Source: Granulosicoccus sp. (lineage in GTDB: Bacteria; Pseudomonadota; Gammaproteobacteria; Granulosicoccales; Granulosicoccaceae). From it: DNA of 64,000 nucleotides. Below, piece after piece: positions 62,640-64,000 of the stretch. The stretch spans positions 1 through 64,000 of the forward strand of contig JALZWO010000020.1 in NCBI GenBank assembly GCA_023300375.1, in the 5' to 3' direction. A model generated the notes under the pieces. It was given only the letters and a program-made list of their open reading frames with translations, made no database searches and had not been told where the DNA came from. Both the position numbers and the translations under genes were made by a program. Numbering within the stretch: position 1 is the stretch's first letter; every line of letters starts with the position of its first letter.

Positions 62640-64000
62640 CTATTGCCGAGACTCTGTGACCAGAGTCTCCAAAGATTCGTCATCACCGTTTAGAGAATCC
62701 TCCATATGGCCCAGTATGGGCAGTGGGTCGACAAATCGCCAAGCAGGCAAAGAACTCAGCATGCTTGTCATAATAGCGCCGCCTCTGAGCAAGTAGAGGA
62801 TATAGCCAACTGAGAGGCCTGAGCTCAACGTTATAGATGACACAACAATACCCTTTGATGCCGCGATGTCAGATTCAAATATTTCACGCTGCTTTTCAAA
62901 ATTTTCCTGATAGGATGAAAACGCATTAGGATCAAGCTGGCTCGTTATAGTGAACAAATCAGTAAGGCTTGTTGACTCATCGAACACATCACGTTGCATG
63001 ATACGGATATCAGATCCATCTGCACGACTCTCGCTTTGTGCTGATAGAAATTCTGATATTGCGTTGGTGCGCGAGATACCCACTGTAACGGGATCATCAT
63101 CACCATCTATAAAAATGCCCAACAGAGCGTCACTGGTCCCAGCCGTTCTAGGCTCTGTGCTTTCTTCCGGCTCTGTATCGGTAGAAATTTCTAATTCCGA
63201 TTCTCTTTCTGCACTTGGAACCTCCGGCGCGAATTCGATGATTTCAATATCAGGCAATTCCTCTTCCAAAGGACTGCCAAAACCAATTTCAGGCTCTGGC
63301 AAAAAACTCACTGTAAATTCCAGTTGCAATACTCCACCGTTACCATCATCAGCACTGAGTTTCAAACGCGCACTCACCTCATCACGAGGTAGATCTCCGG
63401 TACGCAATTCGCCTGCGACCTGATCGAAGACTAGCCACGATGGCAGTACATCACCATTGGCTAGAGTGAGCGCGTAAGTCAGCTCATCACCATCAGGATC
63501 AATATACGCATTGAACATGGAGGTGAGCACATTGCCTTCTTCGATTTGCTGATCCGGTACAGCGATGGTTTGCACTGGAATCTCATTAACGTTGAGAACG
63601 GTGATATCTACTTCACGAGTAACTCTTAATCCGAATTCATCTTGTACCGACACCGTTAATGAAACCTGCGGTTCTATCTCAAAATTTAGATCTTTACCAG
63701 CTCTTAAGCGCAGTTCATCCCCAACCACTTCAAATCTATCATCACTAACAATCACATCCAGTTTTGCACCCGCATCAGGATCACTCACTGTGACAGTGGC
63801 GACAACAACATCTGATGTGTTCTCTTGCACATCAACCAGATCAGTGATTTCTAATGTTGGCGGCTCGTTTACGTTAGCGACCGTAACCGTGATCTCTTGC
63901 GAAACCGGATCATTCACACCATCTGTTACAGACACCGTTAATAGCACCTGCGGCTCGGTGTCAAAGTCTAGTTCTTCTCCAGCTCTTAAGCGCAGATTAT
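62640..64000 (-). CDS. Large cadherin/Ig-like repeat protein, C-terminal part (cut by window edge)
   Basis: The minus-strand frame is open from the right edge to a stop at 62640 (about 453 residues visible). It contains tandem cadherin-like domains with linkers VNEPPTLEITD and VNEIPVQTIAVPDQ, DELRLRAGKDLNFEIEPQ and TVSVTDGVND, then a dystroglycan-type Ig domain (DPDGDELTYALTLANGDVLP). After an acidic linker come a membrane-like segment (SSITLSSGLSVGYILYLLRG) and SLPAWRFVDPLPIL, an ending I know from very large Ig-like surface proteins. Probably a giant adhesin anchored by its C-terminus. Start and full size unknown. Confidence 0.85.
   Translation of the reverse strand, partial: NLRLRAGEELDFDTEPQVLLTVSVTDGVNDPVSQEITVTVANVNEPPTLEITDLVDVQENTSDVVVATVTVSDPDAGAKLDVIVSDDRFEVVGDELRLRAGKDLNFEIEPQVSLTVSVQDEFGLRVTREVDITVLNVNEIPVQTIAVPDQQIEEGNVLTSMFNAYIDPDGDELTYALTLANGDVLPSWLVFDQVAGELRTGDLPRDEVSARLKLSADDGNGGVLQLEFTVSFLPEPEIGFGSPLEEELPDIEIIEFAPEVPSAERESELEISTDTEPEESTEPRTAGTSDALLGIFIDGDDDPVTVGISRTNAISEFLSAQSESRADGSDIRIMQRDVFDESTSLTDLFTITSQLDPNAFSSYQENFEKQREIFESDIAASKGIVVSSITLSSGLSVGYILYLLRGGAIMTSMLSSLPAWRFVDPLPILGHMEDSLNGDDESLETLVTESRQ
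63697..64000. repeat. Tandem cadherin-type repeat, 282-bp period
   Basis: The stretch CCAGCTCTTAAGCGCAG occurs at 63697 and again at 63979, 282 bp (94 codons) apart, both encoding the LRLRAG segment of successive cadherin-like units. The array continues beyond the right edge. Confidence 0.8.

Noticed and set aside
1-64000. tRNA, rRNA or CRISPR loci
   Set aside because: I scanned the intergenic stretches for cloverleaf ends, conserved rRNA segments and regularly spaced direct repeats and found none.

Overview
The window is dense, single-copy bacterial chromosome. The gene set points to a free-living aerobic, probably marine, gammaproteobacterium: class II IlvC with a divergent IlvY, RlmG, TrhO, YghU-type GST and a YegD-like Hsp70, together with a seven-gene Mrp Na+/H+ antiporter, carnitine and methylamine catabolism, and polyhydroxybutyrate (PHB) storage. 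I cannot place it to genus. I saw no rRNA, tRNA, CRISPR array, integrase or transposase.

Layout. 1-2161: ilvC (cut by the left edge) and divergent ilvY. 2369-7133: a CotH-type lipoprotein, then a dimethylglycine/sarcosine dehydrogenase-like flavoprotein behind a good sigma-70 promoter. 7517-10793: a three-gene unit (PycTM/DUF5706-like membrane protein, DUF3616 secreted protein, alginate-export-type outer-membrane barrel) closed by a terminator-like repeat. 10994-16784: mrpABCDEFG, all overlapping by 4 nt. 16789-22133: sulfurtransferase, HerA-like ATPase and a seven-TM hybrid histidine kinase. 22221-28753: rlmG, then a branched-chain-type ABC importer (binding protein, livG, livF, livH, livM). 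28944-33781: diguanylate cyclase, AruI-like ThDP enzyme, trhO, acuI/yhdH. 33813-39676 (minus): a carnitine / gamma-butyrobetaine catabolic operon ending in a conserved protein of unknown function. 39833-46931: AGE epimerase, receiver protein, Gfo/Idh/MocA oxidoreductase with a small partner, Hsp70-like protein, YghU, and a secreted protein with a C-terminal sorting tail.

46932-48664 is a decayed stretch. It holds minus-strand remnants of a phosphonopyruvate/sulfopyruvate decarboxylase-like protein and of a DUF1704 (QEGLA-motif) protein, each broken by several frameshifts and stops.

48665-62527 is an acetyl-CoA-to-PHB cluster. On the minus strand aceE-aceF-lpd (E3 with two lipoyl domains) is followed directly by phaA-phaB; a PHB-depolymerase-type esterase lies upstream. 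On the plus strand come two phasins, phaR and phaC. The first phasin promoter has TGCA-type repeats over both the -35 and the start region, as expected for PhaR autoregulated control. The right edge cuts a large cadherin/Ig-like repeat protein.

Themes: acetyl-CoA supply and carbon storage in one block; quaternary-amine use (carnitine to glycine betaine, with a demethylating flavoprotein elsewhere in the window); sodium/pH homeostasis. The least explained loci are the 7517-10793 operon and the HerA-like/histidine-kinase pair.
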